From: Burkholderiaceae bacterium
GTDB lineage: Bacteria; Pseudomonadota; Gammaproteobacteria; Burkholderiales; Burkholderiaceae_B
DNA length: 64,000 nt
Assembly (NCBI GenBank): GCA_021208885.1
Contig: JAJOJF010000048.1
Coordinates: forward strand, 1 to 64,000
Reading direction: 5' to 3'
The first letter of the stretch is position 1. Each line of letters begins with the position of its first letter. The notes beneath the pieces were generated by a model. That model was given only the letters and a program-made list of their open reading frames with translations, had not been told where the DNA came from and ran no database searches. The translations under genes and the position numbers were made by a program. This document shows positions 62,241 to 64,000 of this stretch, one piece after another.

Positions 62241-63662
62241 CTAGCGATTGATTTCAAATAACGTGTAACGACCAAAGGCCTTTGGGTTTTTTAGTTGTGA
62301 GCGCAGCGACTCTGGCATCGCGCGCAGTTGACTGTCGTAGAGCGCCAGAAACATCGGTTTGCCAGCGTTAATTGTTCGTTCAAGCTGCTCGGTGTCTTTA
62401 AATAGTCCCGCTTGGCCAGCGGTATAAAATTTCGAAGACTGTGGGACCCATAGATAGAAATACAACGGTTCGCTGTTTTGCGCACTGGCGTGCCACGTTT
62501 GAACCAACGCTTCGGTGGAGATTTTTTTGTGCTCGTCCGTCAATAGGATGTACCCCACCGCGCCAAAGCTTAATGCCGTCGTAAAAATCACGCCACCAAT
62601 CAACGTTCGACCAATCGCTTTGTCAGCTTGGCGCTGCGCCAGCCAAAGCCCAGCTAGGCATGCCAGGGGAGCCACGGTAGGCAAGGTATAGGCGATCAGG
62701 ACGTTGCTTGATAAGGAAAAAAACACCAGTGGGAACAAACCCCAGATAGCGAAGTAAACCATCATCTGATGTTGCGGCTTGATCGAGTCGCTACGCGGCG
62801 CTCGTCGCGTTATCCATGCCAGAACAGGCAACAAGATCGTCCAGGGCAAAAGTGATATCAGTGCATAGACCCAGATCATCCCAAGCGCTTTGCCATGGCC
62901 CTTGCCATAAAGGTCACCGGCCCAGTCTTTCTGCAGATAACGTTGCCAGTGTTCGCCAACGATGAAGTACTCAAGAAAGCCCGGGGTTCTGAGTTCCGCG
63001 ACGATGTACCAGGGCAGCGCAATCGCTAGCATCAACAACACGCCACGAATCCACGGCAAGTCGACAAACACGGTTTTGAGGTTGCGACTGTAGATGGTCC
63101 ACAAGCCAATTGGAATCAAACTTAAGACCAACACCAGTGGACCTTTGGCTAAAAGTCCAATCGCTAGGCCCACAAATGCCAGATAGCACTCTTTGTGTCG
63201 ACGGCCTGGTTCACCATTGACTGATAACCAAAACCCGCGCATCGTCAGTGTGCAACCAACCACCAAGGCAGCGTCGGTCATCACCGTGCCACTTGAGACA
63301 TAGAAAATCACACTGCCCGCGGTGATTGCCAGCGAATAAATACCAGCTTTGGCAAGCCCAGCTCGCTTAAATAGGTCATAGACGATCCACAGGATCAACG
63401 CGCCGGCAATAAAGTGTGGCAGTCGTGCAGCAAATGCAGACTCGCCAAGTGTTTGCAAGCTAGCGCCTGTCATCCAGAAAGACAGGGGAGGTTTGCCCCA
63501 GAAGGGCACACCTTGGTCAATCCAGGGAGTTACCCAATCGCCGTATTCAACAATACGCCGTCCAATGTCAGCGTAACGACCCTCGCTTGGGTCGGTCAGG
63601 GGGTACAGCCCAAGCGATAGCAGGCGGGCAAAAAAAGCGGCAACGACAGCAAAAATGATCAA
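62241..63662 (-). CDS. ArnT-like glycosyltransferase family 39 (lipid A / PMT type)
   Basis: LYPLTDPSEGRYADIGRRIVEYGDWVTPWIDQGVPFWGKPPLSFWMTGAS. Confidence 0.9.
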   Translation of the reverse strand: MIIFAVVAAFFARLLSLGLYPLTDPSEGRYADIGRRIVEYGDWVTPWIDQGVPFWGKPPLSFWMTGASLQTLGESAFAARLPHFIAGALILWIVYDLFKRAGLAKAGIYSLAITAGSVIFYVSSGTVMTDAALVVGCTLTMRGFWLSVNGEPGRRHKECYLAFVGLAIGLLAKGPLVLVLSLIPIGLWTIYSRNLKTVFVDLPWIRGVLLMLAIALPWYIVAELRTPGFLEYFIVGEHWQRYLQKDWAGDLYGKGHGKALGMIWVYALISLLPWTILLPVLAWITRRAPRSDSIKPQHQMMVYFAIWGLFPLVFFSLSSNVLIAYTLPTVAPLACLAGLWLAQRQADKAIGRTLIGGVIFTTALSFGAVGYILLTDEHKKISTEALVQTWHASAQNSEPLYFYLWVPQSSKFYTAGQAGLFKDTEQLERTINAGKPMFLALYDSQLRAMPESLRSQLKNPKAFGRYTLFEINR

Positions 63663-63734
63663 GGCTAGTTGGCTCCGGGTCTACGGCTTATGTCGTCTCG
63701 ACCCGAAGATTCTAGCCTAGACAGCTAGTCGGCT

Positions 63735-64000
63735 TCAGAGTGACTGAACAACAGCTGCTTCAAACTTGCCGGCACGGTAGTCCTGCAGGGTCTGATGAAT
63801 TTGCTCAGTGGTGTTCATCACAAACGGACCATATTGCGCAATCGGCTCATTCAGAGGTTTGCCGGCGATCAATAAAAGCCGGGTGGGCTCGGCGCACGAC
63901 AACTCTACTGTATCGCCATGGTCGTCCAAAATCCCCATGTTCCGGTCCACGACCGTAGTGCCACCGACTTGCGCGCTGCCTCGATAGGTGTAGACGAATG
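63735..64000 (-). CDS. Pirin family protein, C-terminal part (runs off the window)
   Basis: ...HSFVYTYRGSAQVGGTTVVDRNMGILDDHGDTVELSC...NEPIAQYGPFVMNTTEQIHQTLQDYRAGKF. Confidence 0.88.
   Translation of the reverse strand, partial: FVYTYRGSAQVGGTTVVDRNMGILDDHGDTVELSCAEPTRLLLIAGKPLNEPIAQYGPFVMNTTEQIHQTLQDYRAGKFEAAVVQSL

Noticed and set aside
1-64000. CRISPR arrays, prophage structural genes, IS transposases, integrases
   Set aside because: None seen in the ORF track or by reading the intergenic regions.

Overview
This 64 kb window is mostly ordinary chromosomal DNA from a beta-proteobacterium. Gene content and order look Burkholderiales/Alcaligenaceae-like; that taxonomic call is inference. 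The housekeeping backbone includes a split Fe3+ ABC transporter, hemN plus a Dnr/Fnr-type regulator, moaC-moaE-moaD-moeA-moaA, D-tartrate dehydratase, tpiA-secG-tRNA-Leu, a complete nuoA-N operon plus DUF2818, serB-mfd, ispD-ispF, an OmpR/EnvZ-type two-component system, ppc, a BMP-type nucleoside ABC transporter (permeases and binding protein only), an SLAC1-type channel operon, cytochrome c peroxidase and a PCuAC copper chaperone. Four tRNAs are present: Leu-TAA, Ser-TGA, Leu-GAG and Arg-ACG. The most interesting region is about 6.5-9.4 kb. There, the 3' end of tRNA-Leu(TAA) is repeated twice downstream, each copy attached to a conserved ~127-bp sequence. The repeats delimit two gene-sized 'cassettes', one with a DUF1016/YhcG-type nuclease (disrupted by a 1-nt frameshift) and one with a Fic-domain protein plus a small convergent ORF. 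No integrase is visible in the window. Other signals are a second porin whose signal peptide is out of frame with its only nearby ATG by exactly one TC unit, a decayed excisionase-like antitoxin relic after the nuo operon, FNR-type boxes (including a tandem pair 40 bp apart upstream of ccp), and a perfect 25-bp palindrome upstream of a DUF4143 ATPase. All calls come from reading the sequence; no database searches were run.
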